From Holothuria scabra (taxonomy: Eukaryota > Echinodermata > Holothuroidea > Aspidochirotida > Holothuriidae): a stretch of 64,000 nt of DNA. Below, piece after piece: positions 1-13,400 of the stretch. The DNA lies in the NCBI GenBank assembly GCA_037179385.1, contig CM074195.1, forward strand, positions 26,558,087 through 26,622,086, given 5' to 3'. Under the pieces are notes generated by a model, which worked only from the letters and a program-made list of their open reading frames with translations, was not told the DNA's origin and did no database searches. The number at the start of each line of letters is the position of its first letter. Position 1 is the stretch's first letter. The position numbers and the translations under genes were made by a program.

Positions 1-1362
1 TCCATGCAATCTTTTTTAATACTTACGACAATTTGTTAAAAAGAATTGCACTTAGGACAATGACACTTTTTTATGGACCTCAACCTTATTACAAAATCAC
101 CGGTGCGACATTATTAGCAAAAGATCATAATTATATATACTACAGTTTGTATCATGTTAGGTTATTTTTCCCCATATTACTATAACAATATCTCTATCAG
201 GAAGTATCAAGAAAATTATGATTCCTTCACATAACAGTGCTAGGTAAATTGAATCGAATTGCCAATTTGTGATTGAATTCTGAGTTCTTTCCACCCATAG
301 CATATGAAATGTGTAAACTCTTTGGAATTCAGAGCCCTAGTGCCAACAGTATTGTCCCTACTCTCTAGATGGACCTTACAGCAAGGTGCTGTCTTGAACT
401 GTGAATGAACCCATTTGAAAAGTGCTTATAAACCTTTGTGAATGTATTTACATGCAGGGTAATTCATATCCACTTGTTAGTTAATATACTGTAGATATTT
501 TGAATTCCTGGTAGAGTTTCCATCAGAGGGGACAGGGGAAGATTTCCAGAAGAAGGTGGGAAAATTCCTTCCTTCCCCCTTTCATTTTCACAAAAATTAC
601 AAAATTTTCAATATCTTGGTTGTTTTCCTTCTCTAATCATTCATACCACTGTTCATATGTACAGTATTTTTTACTGTCGTAGCATGTCATGTCATTAAAT
701 TGTCAACTTCACCTTCATTATACATTTGTTCTTACAGTTATCTTGTCTTTTACGAGCACTTCTTCAAATTAACACTCACACAGTTTATATAAATGCTTTT
801 GACTAGGCACAAAATATTTAATATGAACAATTCAGATTCTGACAAAAAGTGTGTAACTCTTGGTGTCCACAGGAACTTAACAAAAATCATGGTAAGTTTT
901 GCCGGTATAGGCTTCATTTTGCCGATGCTACAGTGTGTGAGGCTAGGTCCCCTTTGTGAAACCAGTGTTTGCTGCTTTCAGGATCGTAGCTAGACAAGTA
1001 CTGCACTTGTTTCCAACATAAGTGCACCAGAATAAGATGAATCTGACAGGGACAGGCCTTTTTACCTCAAAATATTAAATTAATTGTTAAAGTCTGAAGA
1101 AGGTCAGGCTATCAGCCCCATGCCAACTATGCTGATGTCAGCTAAGCCCAGGTTTTCCTTTACTTATCTTATCCTACTATGTACTTAATTTACTGCAACA
1201 GTATCGATCATCAGATGAACACAAATAGCTGGTCAAGAACATTGTTAGATCATCTGTCAGTCTGTCTGTCGTCTATCCATTTATCTGTCTGCAATTGTTC
1301 AAAATGCCTCTCCTCCCACATTCTCACATGGATTTGTTTGAAACTTAGATGCAATGGTGTCA
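1..1362. other. non-coding, probably upstream intron of eIF4G
   Basis: AT-rich with no coding exon I can defend. Because the first eIF4G exon starts in a split codon, this is likely intron. Confidence 0.4.
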
Positions 1363-2222
1363 GGGGGTGGGCCATTTGGGGTGTTCAGAAATTTTTGGTC
1401 CAAGGTCCCACATGTGGACTCTATGGCCCATTTTATGAAATTCTTCACAATGCTTTTCCTACAGTAAGAGAATCACTTGTACAATGTTGATGGGTTTGTC
1501 ATAATGAACCTCTGTTAGTGGTACCTTCAGTGCGTTCAGGAATTTTGGGTCCATGGCCCAAAATGGGCCTAGGGTCCATTTTGTGAAAAATTGCAAAATA
1601 GTTAACCCCTCCTCCAATTAACGTTAGACAGTGTTGACTGCCTATCATATTAATGCTTGCTTGGAGATCTGTTTATGGTTTTGGTCCAATGTTCAATGCG
1701 GGCCCTGTGTCCCGTTCTATGAAATTTTGCAAATAACGTACTCCTTCAGATTTTCTTGTGCAATTTTGATGGTTTGTCATAATGATACTTGGTTAGTGGT
1801 ACCTTCAGGGTGTTCAGGAGTTTTGGGTCCATGGCCCAAGGTGTGCCATGGGGTCCATTTTGTGAAATACTGCAAAATGATGAACCCCTCTTCCAGTTAA
1901 TTTTAAACAGAGTTCAGTGTCTGTCATAATGATGCTTGGTTAGTGATTCATGGATGGTTTTGGTTCAAGGTCCAATGAAGGCCTTATAGCCTTCATTAAT
2001 TCTGCAAATTGCATACTCCTACAGATCTTCTTGTGCAGTGCAGATGATGATACACTGTTAGTAGTACCTTCAGGTGTTCAGGAGTTTTGGGACTAAGGGC
2101 CAAGATTGACCCAAGGGTCCATTTTGTGAAATATGGCAAAGTGCTTAACCCATTCTTCCAATTAATGTTGAACAGAGTTGACAGTTTGTCATAGTGATGC
2201 TTGGTTAGTGATCTGGGTGGGA
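1363..2222 (+). repeat. tandem repeat, about 275-bp period, three to four diverged units
   Basis: Units share the blocks CCTTCAGGGTGTTCAGGAG, TTTTGGGTCCATGGCCCAAG, GGGTCCATTTTGTGAAA and AACCCCTCTTCCAATTAA. Block starts near 1526, 1802 and 2067. A related half unit (GGTCCAATG...GGCCCTATGGCCCATT) alternates with it. Confidence 0.75.
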
Positions 2223-4388
2223 TTCACTAGCATTGGAGCTTGTCCTAGTAAAGACAACATCCCAGGGACCCTTGGTTAAGGGTATGAGGTTCTGCACCAT
2301 TGGTGTTCTACTGGGTAGGATTACATGGACACTTTTCTGAATTTCTTAAATTATTTTTAACCTTGATGTTGATTGTATAAGCCTTATGTAATACTGTTAC
2401 AACAAAGTATCAAAAAATTTCAGACTAACCCTACAAGCACATGCTGTAACAAATCTTAATAAAATGGACCCAATCATGAATGGATGATGAGTGATCAGTG
2501 GTGGTCAATGATTTGGAGGTAAAGGTCATCTCGTGGCCATCTTGGTACCACTGCTTTGGGGACTCTGAAAAAAAAAAAAGCAGTGTGTGACTTTTTTTTA
2601 AAAAAAAGTGGAGGGTTTTGTATGGGCTCTTGATTTTAGAACCCTTATGAAAACCCTGCTGGAAAATAAATGCTTTTTGAAAGCCACAGTATACTGCATA
2701 TATGCTACAAATAAGATATCGTTTTGCATTGCATGTATAGATGTATGACTTTTCCGTAGTGGTTGTCCTGGAAATTTATGTTGAGGTCCTTGGAAGTCAT
2801 GGAAAAGTCAGGGAATTTTGTCAATTAGAACCTGTACAAACCTTGTATGTAATATTAAGCACCATGGAGTGAACCACTGGGAACTTCCTGGTAAAACTTG
2901 ACTATCTCGATTCTACTGACAATGTTTCATGCAGTAAACATGTAAAAAACTCTTTACAAACAACTAAAAAGAAGGCAAATTTTAAGCTTTGAGATAAATG
3001 TATGTATGTAAAAGTGTTTACATTGGTGTTTACTTTGAAGGCTTGTCAACCAAGACCTACAGGGCATGGGAGCACTTGATATATTCCAGTTTTTGTGCAC
3101 CAATGTGACTCACATGTGCATGGGTTAAAATCCCACTCGACTTATGAGGGTTTTTCTCCAGGTCTCTGGCTTCCCTCCTACTTGACCTATTACTTGCCAT
3201 AAAAATGGTTGCTCAGATGACCAAGCCAGTTGTGCCTCCCACTGAAGCACCTTCTGATGATAGTACAGTTGACTGCAGAACTTTGCCCTGAGGGCTGTTG
3301 GGGCACTAAAACCCACAGTGAAAATTATAGAAACTATGATATTCCAGTGATAAAACCAATACAGCCTCTGCAGGAATTTTTCCCATCTTATTACACATTA
3401 AAAATGATAAGATGGCAGATTCTGAAATCTAAAGGTCACACTCTTCGATGTTACATTCATGTATGTGCAGTTAGCACTTCTTGACAACAGATGGTGAGCA
3501 TCAAATGTTCGGTAAATTTTAATTTTAGAGAACTTCTTCAATCAAAATGTTCCATTTAAACTTGCACAATTGGCAACTTTGTTTGTTATGTAAAGTACAG
3601 AACTGAATACATTTGCTAAAATTTGGATTGAGATGGAAACTTTTATAACAAAACCACTATCAAGTCATTACTCAAAGCTTACCTTATTTCGATCCGTTTA
3701 GTATGTAACTTTTGTTCCCATTTTGTCTTGGTACAATGTCCCATAATCTATTCCCTCCTGTATCCATTCCTGGGCTAGAGGTCAGTTACCAGTTATATCC
3801 CTAAAACCTGCCAAAGGTAATACCGAACAAATTCTTTCGAATATTCATAGTAGTATGTGGCCTCTAGACTGGTTGAATGTTAGTGACTATTCACAAGGAG
3901 ACTGCATGGTCTCATTGAAATCACGCAGTAGCCAATGCCTCCCACAGAGCTGGTTACTAAGTGTCATTGTAATGTCCACACCTTGCAACTAAAAAGACAA
4001 ACTAACAAAGTGAGTCTACAATCTGAATTTTGGCAATATGCTGTAAGATGATGAGAAAGAATCTAGCCAAATATTGTGTTCTTCCAATTATAAACTGAAC
4101 AAAAAATGGAAGGGGGGGGGGGGAGAGCGGGAGGCATCAATTCTAGTTCTTCACTGATTCTGTTTAATGATATCCCACAACTTGTCCACAAGTAGTAGGC
4201 CACTCAATATTTGCAAAACTGCCCAAAATAAAAGTTTAAAAATTTGTTGGTGATTATTCTGGACATATTAAGCAGTGGGACCGAGTGTGGGAATTGTACA
4301 GTGCGGCTGTTGCACACCTTAGCATGAACACTGGTTAGCAAAACACTCTTGTTGTTTTCTCAGTTCCTTAACACTTCATTATCTACAG
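2223..4388. other. non-coding intron with repeat debris
   Basis: No exon recognised. It holds A-runs near 2568, a SINE-like fragment at 3100-3310 and a G-run with purine-rich flank near 4109-4131. Confidence 0.4.
3100..3310 (+). repeat. SINE-like fragment with tRNA B-box-like sequence
   Basis: GGGTTAAAATCCCACTC resembles a Pol III B box (GGTTCGANTCC) followed by a conserved-looking tail. Only one copy is seen in the window, so the call rests on this motif. Confidence 0.35.
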
Positions 4389-4467
4389 TGTGGGCAGTCA
4401 TATTCAATACCACTCACGGCCTGAGGATTTTCAGCCCAATCGAAGACAAAACCATCAAATTCCACAG
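4389..4467 (+). CDS. EIF4G: eIF4G exon a (first exon found)
   Basis: Short exon after ctacag, ending before gtaaga. It starts with the last base of a split codon, then reads 26 residues ([14 protein letters not shown] and on) and ends at phase 0. It is low-complexity N-terminal sequence, supported mainly by the splice sites and by frame continuity with the next exon, so an alternative acceptor is possible. Confidence 0.7.
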
Positions 4468-7400
4468 GTAAGAGGCTTTATTACTTCTTCAATGTGAGCC
4501 TTGTTTATTGTGAATACCTGTCCTGAACATTCAATACTAAATTCTTGCATTTGAGATGGTTTGACATTTTAGTCTTCCTGAATGTCCTTGGAAGAAATCT
4601 GCCAGTAACATGAGAGGTCCATGCAAATTTGGTGGTTGTAAATTTACATTATGAACAAAAGTTCCATCAGTAGCATTTTTCATTTTGATGATACAGTGAA
4701 AGAAACTAATGCAGACGTGTGTGTGTGTACATATGTATATGTGTGTGTGTGTTTGTGACACTTGGAATATCAATTGAACCATTTAAAATCCTTGGCTTTG
4801 AAAGGTCCCAATCTAAAGGTTTATCCCAAGGCAGCTGCCCTCTGAGAGTTGATGTGGAAAGATGATTTTTTTGGAGGTGGGATTCTGGGTGAACCTGTTT
4901 TGTATTGTAACTGTGAAGTTTGAAGAAGTTTGGACGGTAGAACAAGTAAAAAGTTAGGCTTGAATCTTATTTATTCATGAAATTTTCACCCCACACAGCA
5001 ACAACGTCATCACGGCCCGGTGCCATCAAACAGCCCAGGGGTTCCTTCCCCTTCAGCCAGCCCTGGCGCTCGGCGGACTCCCCCGCATGACATGAGCAAG
5101 CAGGGTGTGCGCCAGCAAACACTCGGCCCGCAAGCAGGCGTTATGTTACCGCCACAACAATACCGAATGTCACATCAAGCTGGGCAGCTGCATCCTAGTG
5201 TGCCCGTAAGTATTTCCTCTAGAAACCTAGCTATGATTCAGAGCTGCCAACTGTTCCAACAGTTCTGCCTTTCTTTTTGCAACAATTTCCTGTGTTCCAA
5301 TCTTCCTATGCTCATGATATTCATGAGTCATGATCATACATGTGCATGTTCTCATTTGTGTCTTGAAATGGTGGACTTCTTTTGGTATTGCAGAAGAAGA
5401 TGAGGAGTATGTAAATGTGTGTGCTTGTTGGGATTTACTTCAGTCAAGGTCCTCAGTGTTAAGGTGGGTTTTTGAAATCTGAGAGGTTTGCAGGCATTGC
5501 AGATTTTGGCACAGAATTCACCAATCAGTTTGTAAATTTTTGCTGCTGAGGGCCTGAAATGTCTTCGAGTCATATCTGAAACTACTCAAAATCCAGCCTG
5601 TGCAGTTTGCCACCAGCACTCAAGTAATGGGTGTTCCTGTTTTTATTCTGGTATAGGTTGACAGTTCTGTATGATTCTCAGCAGTTGACTTTTTTTTATT
5701 TGGTACTCATCTATGCAGTATTTCCCACAGTTAGCTTTGTAGACAGTTAGCTTTCTTAATTTGTTCCAAATGTAAAACTTGCTTCTGGAATAAAGAAATA
5801 AATTGGGTGTCAAAGTTCAGCTTTCTGTTAGTGTAAGTAATTGGCATCAGGCCAATCATTCCATAATCAGTAAATAATTGGCATTAGTAAAATTCTGCCA
5901 TTCAACTAATCATTACCACTGATAATTTGCAAACTGGAAAAGGAGCTCAAATATACTTGCAACTTGCTATAAATTTTGTTAAAATTCCAGTAGATACTCA
6001 ATACTTAAAGTTCTCATCAAAACAGTATGCATTGATAATGGCAAACATATTTCAGCTCTGCCACCGGCATGGTGTTTGGTTATTTTCTCCTATACCCAAT
6101 GTAGTTGTACAAGTACCCGGGATTAGATTTAGGATTGCATTCACGGTATATTTCACGCAGTCCGGCAGAACGCACCGTGCAAGTTACCCTATAAATCATA
6201 CAAAACACAAAGTGCAGATTATCGAGCTGCATCATTTGGCCCTATTTTCAAGTTCCCGAGCTTACCATATTTATCTGTGAACATTTTGTTAATGTAGCAA
6301 CTAGAAACTTAGGAAGTTATTATGCAATCTATGCAATCTACTCATGCAGCATTGTTGGGAACGAAAACATTGATGCACATGGTGTCATGCCGCAAACTTC
6401 TTGGCCCACACATGAAGTAGACTTACATGCATATCAGTTTTAATTGCCAAACAAGGGATCATGTTTTTGCTTGGTGACATCATATGCATACAATCTATTG
6501 CAAAATTTTAATTGTCCATGCATCGTGATTGTTAAAGTGCATTGATCCTAGCCAGCAAATCACAACTCGCGCCCTTGCCTATGTGATTTAATGTGTGAAA
6601 ATACCAAGCCTCAAAAATAATTTCTCCATTGCGTTTGTGTTAGGATGATCGCACTTTCCATGTGCACATAGCCGACAGGCATGGTTGGCCCACCCCTGTA
6701 CTTAATTTACCAAGAAACGTCACCACAAATCCCTGTGTATATGAATTTTTAGGAGATCTGCCTTACAAGCATTTGCATATTCTTTTAAACAAGACAAAAG
6801 TTTTGTACAAGAAGTGTCAATTTGTATACACGGATATTTATATCAGAAAGGAACCATAAGATTTGTTAATAGAGTGCAATTGTTTTGCTGCCTAGAACTG
6901 CTAAGATTACGTGCCCGCTCTTTCAAGGTAAGGGATTTCTCACACAGATTTAAACTTGACCAAGTTTACTTTCAAGATAATGTGTCAAAATCAAATGCAA
7001 GCTTTTCATTGCCCTTCTGCCTTAATATCACATGGTTTTATTTTTGAGTCAAAATATTTGAGTTCGCTACATGTACACTATGGAACTTGCAAGGACATGT
7101 AGTAGGCTCACATGGGTATGCAAATCAGCTGTTGTCTGCATTTGGTCTGAATTGCAATCACACAGGAATGCATGCTTCAAATGTTACATCACTTGTGTTA
7201 AGTCTGTTTGGAATCGTTTGCCCTGGTACCGAAGTATGCACTTCCACCGCAAGCTAAGTCAGATGAAGTTGATCAAATCCAAAAACATTACGTAGACACA
7301 TTGAAGCAGGTTTTTCCTGCAGTGTTGTGATATTTTATGGGCTTTGTACCTCAGGTCAAACAATTTAAAAAAATATGTTAAAGAACATGAAAAATGAAAT

Positions 7401-10400
7401 CTAACAGTCCAACTCCCCTCTCCAGAGGACATTCTAATAAAACGTTGAAGTTTATTCACTCAACTTAAAATGGTACATTGTACAATAATTTGTGATGCTG
7501 TTGTTGCACTACTCTAATTACATTCTGTCTTTTTATTTCTGTGATTTTCTTCAAGTTACTGCACCTTGTACCTAGGAGTGATAGTACTCTTATCCTTATG
7601 GGGTAATGTAAGTTAATAAGCCCTCTTTATGCAATATGCTATGCAAGCAGAGAGGAAGTGTTTAACGTCGTAGAAAGCATTTTTTAATTTTCCTGTGAAA
7701 CAAAGCAGGTAATGTAGGTTGTACAACAAGAAAGTCACAAATTATTGTGCAGCAGACTAATTTCTTTTAAAGGAATAGATTTCAACATTACATTTCAATC
7801 ATAGAATCAGCAATTTCAAAGGGAGTTTGTTGATTAATAACCAATTTGTAACCTCTGAAAGCTATTTGTTAACAGTCTAGACTTGAGGTATAATGTAACC
7901 AGAGGAGTGGCAGTTAAAAGGAAAAATGCCCAAAAAACAGATCCAACAATCCACACACATTTTACTTTGCAGCCCCAGCCATATGGAATGCCAGGTGCTC
8001 AAAGGCCTGCTCCCCTTCAGGCTACGAGTGTCCCACCACTTGCCGCCCAGGGGAACAGTGGAACAAGGATAATACCACCAACGGGAGCCAATGCAACTCC
8101 ATTTATACAAAACCAGAATTTCGTTGCAGGACACCAAATGTTGCCAACACCTATGGGGGTCAGTATACTTTGTTATTCCACTTATTGCCATTTACAGTTT
8201 AAATATGCAGATTCATTTCAAAAAGAGAGAATATACCAATCAGAGTTTTGTTGCATGCTATGTTGCATCATAGGACATAGATGATCCTGAATATTTCATT
8301 GTCATTGTGATGTTGAAGAATGGAAAAATCTGATCAAATGACATTTTAGTGAAAGTATGTAAGAGAGCACATCAATAGAGGAAGGGGGCACGGATGGAAT
8401 AGAGGGCAGAGAGGAAGAGTGATGTTTTTATGATCCAGCTTTGATTATGAAAATTAATGGTGTCGTGTCTTTCTTGTTCCGGTAAAGTAAATGTACTCAA
8501 GAAAAGACAGAGTCATACCTTTCCAATTTCCAGATGATTTATTATGATCTTCTACTCTCCAGTATTTAACTTGCAGGGTTCTTTACACATGGAGTCTGCT
8601 GGCTACCAGCTCTAGGGCCTGACTGATTCTACAATCTGCACGAGGTAGTCTCCTCAGCAACTATAGACCAATAATGTATAATGTGTCAAAACACAAACAT
8701 GTGACCACATCGGCCAATGACCTCCCTCCCTTGACTTCCTGTTCCAGGGAGATCTCAAAGCTAAACATAGGAGAATCATTTGCATGAATTAATGAAATTA
8801 GTAAACATGAAGGACTATTCCATTATGTTGCCAAGGGCAGAGCATGACACAACAAATGAGCAGTCACTCCCAGGAGGCAATCCAATCAGTGCATTCTTGT
8901 TCTATGAGAAACTATTGCCTGTTAAGCTGGTTATATGGGGCACAGGTCTCCATTTTCAGAAAAAATATGGTTGTTCTTCCGGCAGCCATTTCACTCAAGT
9001 TTGCCCACAAGGAAATTTGGTTGTCTGAAACATTTTCCATTACTACAAAACAGTAATTGTGCTCGTGTATTATTGGTCTTGAAGAATAAAAAAGATGTAA
9101 TGTTTGAGAGACAGAAACACTTGAAGTCTAAAATATGGTGGGAAGGAAAAAGTTGAGAGTTGATCAGTCAGCAGTATACTTCTTCAATCCAAAAGAAAAT
9201 TTGGTTGTCTGTATGGGATTTTAGTTGTCCCAGACAATCGGACAACCACAAAAATCAAGCCCTTTGTCAGTAGTAGTTAAGTGGAAAGGGCTGGTGAAGG
9301 ATGCATGTATATAAATATCAGGATTTCTTAGGTATTTGCTTTTGGTCTGCTTATTTTAATTGGTACTTCCAAGTCTCAAATCTATGTAATCATCTCTAAA
9401 AATTTATGGTTCATAGCAAGGAGTAATTCTTTGAATTTTGGTATTTGTCAGTTAGACTATAACGGCATGAGTGAAAGTTTTAACTGTCACATAGCCAGAG
9501 TGAGAGGTTCCTGAAGTAGTATCAATGAATTTTCAGCTTTTTCTCCTGCTTATGTTTCAAAGTTTGCATGCTTTCATGTTTGGCTTTTCAGCAGTTTGCC
9601 CCAAGGGCATCAGGACAGTTTTCCACTTCTGCGGCTCCATTTCAGGTCAATCCTTACTACTTTCAGCCAACTCCACCCCTGGCCCAGGGCCAAAGTAAGT
9701 TTCAGATTACAGTTTTAGCATTAAGTGAGTTAAAAGCGAGGAAGTGATACAAACTCTGCTGCCCTCAAGATCACTTAGGAACACAAATCCATTCACACAC
9801 TTCATTTGCTGATATCTTAAGAAATACATGTCAGATTTGAATGAAAGTTTCACCACATTGTGTTAGATTTGGTTCCACTTTTACTTATGAAAATGAAAAT
9901 TTGTCTAAACTTCCTCTTAAGGGTTTTTATTTTAGCTTGAAAAATGTGGGGTCTTGATTAGGAAAACCACTGTGCCAATCTTTTTATTCATTGGGCCCTT
10001 TAAGGATGACTTGCATAAAGTTGCTGTTGGTTCCCCCCCCCCCCCCCCATTAGAATCACCACTGTGTTATTCGAGAGGCATTTCAAGTCCTTGTCTGTGA
10101 CCCTGGAGAATTCTCTACAATCCTGGATGGTCTCATTCTTTTGCAAGGTCAAGTGGTTAGAGTGTCCAACTTGTAGCCAATAGGTCCGGAGTTTGACTTC
10201 TTATCCGCCTCTCACGTCGAAGGCCCGAGTTCACTTCCCAGGTCGAGTCATAACAAAGGCTCCAAAACAGGAACCTACTGCCATTGTACGTGATGCTCTG
10301 CATTTGTGGAGTAGGGAAAACAAGCCAGTGACAGAGTGGGTCATAACTGGAAAAAAGGCTGTGGCTGGCTCAACTTCAACCAATAGGTTGGAAACTTGGT

Positions 10401-13400
10401 CGTTAAACTCCATTTAACTAACTAACTAACTAACCTGTTCAGGTCATACCAAAGACTTAAAAAATGGAACCTACCTGCCATTTTGCTTGGTTCTCATCGT
10501 GAGCAGTAGAGTAGGGAAAGCCAGCTACTAAAAGAATTGGTCAGAATCTGAACCGTTAAGCCTTGTGTAGATTTAAAATTTTTGGTATAATTTTGGCACA
10601 CCTATGTTCACTAGTTTCACCTAGATGGTAGAGTAATTCTTGGTATATCTGAACTTCCCTTGCAAGTAAAACCAAATTTGATTGAACTTGGTTAGTTTCA
10701 ATAGCAATCTGTCATAAAATCATAATTAGTAGGATACACATACAAGCTTCTTCTAACTTTATGGTTGCCAAGCATTGTAAAACAATTGATCTTCAAGGCC
10801 TGACTTATTCTCCGCTTATTCCGACAACATAGGCTACTATCCAGGAGCTGGGCAAATGCCTCCTCAGACAAGTTACAACCCGTCAGTAGTTATGCAACCA
10901 CAGCAACCTGCAGCCAGACAAGAAAGAAAGAAAAGAATACTGAAAATACAGGATCCCACAAGTCTAGAAGATGTCACAGAGTCCATTATGAGAGAAGGAA
11001 TTGGAGGTACTTCAGTCAGCAACCAGGGGAGTGCCATGGGATCAGTCGGTGCTCAGCCTCAGGTAGGAATACTCTCCTAAATTGCAGAGTTTTGTTTGTT
11101 ACTTCTACTGCTGTATTTCACATAAAGGTGCTATGTGTCAGTGAAGGATGTGGCATGAAAAGCATTTTAAGAGTGGGCAGGGGTTAGCAGTAGTCTGAGG
11201 ATAGAGGGGTTTACAAGAGTTGTCATTGGGATTACATCCTAGTAGGTAAGCTTTCTCGAGTTTCATACCAAAGGCTGTCTGGGTCATTCGAAAAATTTTA
11301 GAAATTGAACCAGGGCCGTGGACATGAACCACTGGATTGAACCAGAATGTTAGAATTTAAGGGGTAAAACTCTATCCAACCTGTTGTTACCAAGCATCAT
11401 TTTTTATTGATTCCTTTCCGAAGGCAGGCAAGGAATCTATGCGATGGTGATGTCGTGTGTATGTGTGTGTGTGTGTGTGTGTGGATGTGACGCTTTGGCT
11501 TGTAAACACGATATCTCAAGAAGGGTAAGTGTGACTAACCTCGTATTTGGTGTGTAGGTTGGTCATATTGAGTAGATGATCCCTATTGTTTTTGGTGGAG
11601 ATCAAAGGTCATTTGGGGTCACGAGAGGTCAAAAGGTCAAAACCTTGTAAACACGATATCTCGAGAACGGTACATGTGACTATGCTCATTATTGGTGTGT
11701 GGATTGGTGATATTGAGTAGATGATCCCTATCGATTTTCGTGGAGGTCAAAGGTCATTTGGGGTCACGAGAGGTCAATAGGTAAATTCCTTAGAAATTGC
11801 TTGTAAACACGGTATCTCAAGAACGGTAAGTGTGACTAATCTCCTATTTGGTGTGTTCATTGGCCATATTGAGTAGGTGATCCCTATTGCTTTTCGTGGA
11901 GATCAAGGGTCATTTAGGGTCACCAGAAGTCAAAAGGTCAAAACTTCGTAAACACGATAACTCGAGAACGGTACATGTGACCATGCTCATATTTAGTGTG
12001 TAGTTTGGTCATATTGAGTAGATGATCCCTATCGATTTTCATGGAGGTGAAAGATCATTTGGGGTCACGAGAGGGCAATAGGTAAATTCCCAAGAAATTG
12101 CTTGTAAACACGGTATCTCAAGAACAGTAAATGTGACTTATCTCCTATTTGGTGTGTGCATTGGCCATATTGAGTAGATGAACCCTATTAATTTTGTGGA
12201 GATCAAAGGTCATTTAGGGTCACCAGAAGTCAAAAGGTCAAAACTTCGTAAACACGATATCTCAAGAATGGTACATGTGACTGTGCTCATATTTAATGTG
12301 TGGGTTGGTCATATTGAGTAGATGATCCCTATCGATTTTCGTGGAGATCAAAGGTCATTTGGGATCACGAGAGGTCAATAGGTAAGTTCCTTAGAAATTG
12401 CTTGTAAACACGGATTCTCAAGTAGAGTAAGTGTGACTAATCTCATATTTGGTGTGTGCATTGGCCATATTGAGTAGATGATCCCTATTGTTTTTGGTGG
12501 AGGTCAAAGGTCATTTGGGGTAATGAGAGGTCAAAAGGTCAAAACTTCGTAAACACGATATCTCAAGAACGGTACATGTGACTGTGCTCATATTTGGCGA
12601 GTGTGTTGGCCATATTGAGTAGATGGTCCCTATTGTTTTTGGTGGAGGTCAAAGGTCATTTGGGGTCATGAGAGGTCAAAAGGTCAAAACTTCGTAAACA
12701 CTGTATCTCAAGAAAGGTACATGTGACTGTGCTCATATTTAGTGTGTGGATTGGTCATATTTAGTAGATGATCCCTATTGGTTTTCCCAAAGGTCAAAGT
12801 TCATTTGGAGTCAGCATGTTCAAAGCCTGACAAGCTTTCCTGCACAGTCTTTCAAGAAAGGTCACTTGTAGGGTCCTGTAACTTGTCATGTAGATGGCAC
12901 ATAGTGAATACATGGTCCCATAAGTTTTTGGTGGAGGTCAAATGTCATTTGGGTTCACGACAGGCAAGGGGGATCTCAAGATTGGATGCCTTGCATGTGT
13001 ACTTTGTGGGCACATTATGGAGCCCTGCTAATTGAAAAACATTGCAAAGCAATGTCAGTGTGAAAAAAGGCCTTACATTTCAGCAGCAAGGAATCACTAA
13101 GCCTTTTGGCTTTCTGGTTTGTTAAATAAATATACGACAGGTTTCCCTCTGAATTAGAAAATTTTAAAATACAGAGGGGAGCTTACTTTGATTTACATGG
13201 TTTAGAAGGTTAGTCTTGCATATATTTGCCTATGTTTCCCATATATTTATCATGACTTTTTTTGCTAATTTCATCATTTACGCAGAGAAATGTATCATGC
13301 ATAACCCAAATTTTCTGTAATGCTTTCTCAGTTTTCTATTAGGATGAATAGAATGATAGCACAGATCAGTTCAAACTTATGCCCTGATAGTTTTGTCTAC

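Larger units (their letters stand above)
9695..10832 (+). other. intron d-e with family Z and SINE copies
   Basis: Besides the listed repeats it contains a C-run (about 10026-10047). No coding sequence seen. Confidence 0.5.

Noticed and set aside
510..541. Small upstream eIF4G exon (after ccatcag, before gtggga)
   Set aside because: Splice-like ends only; very short, no conserved residues, and phase cannot be confirmed.
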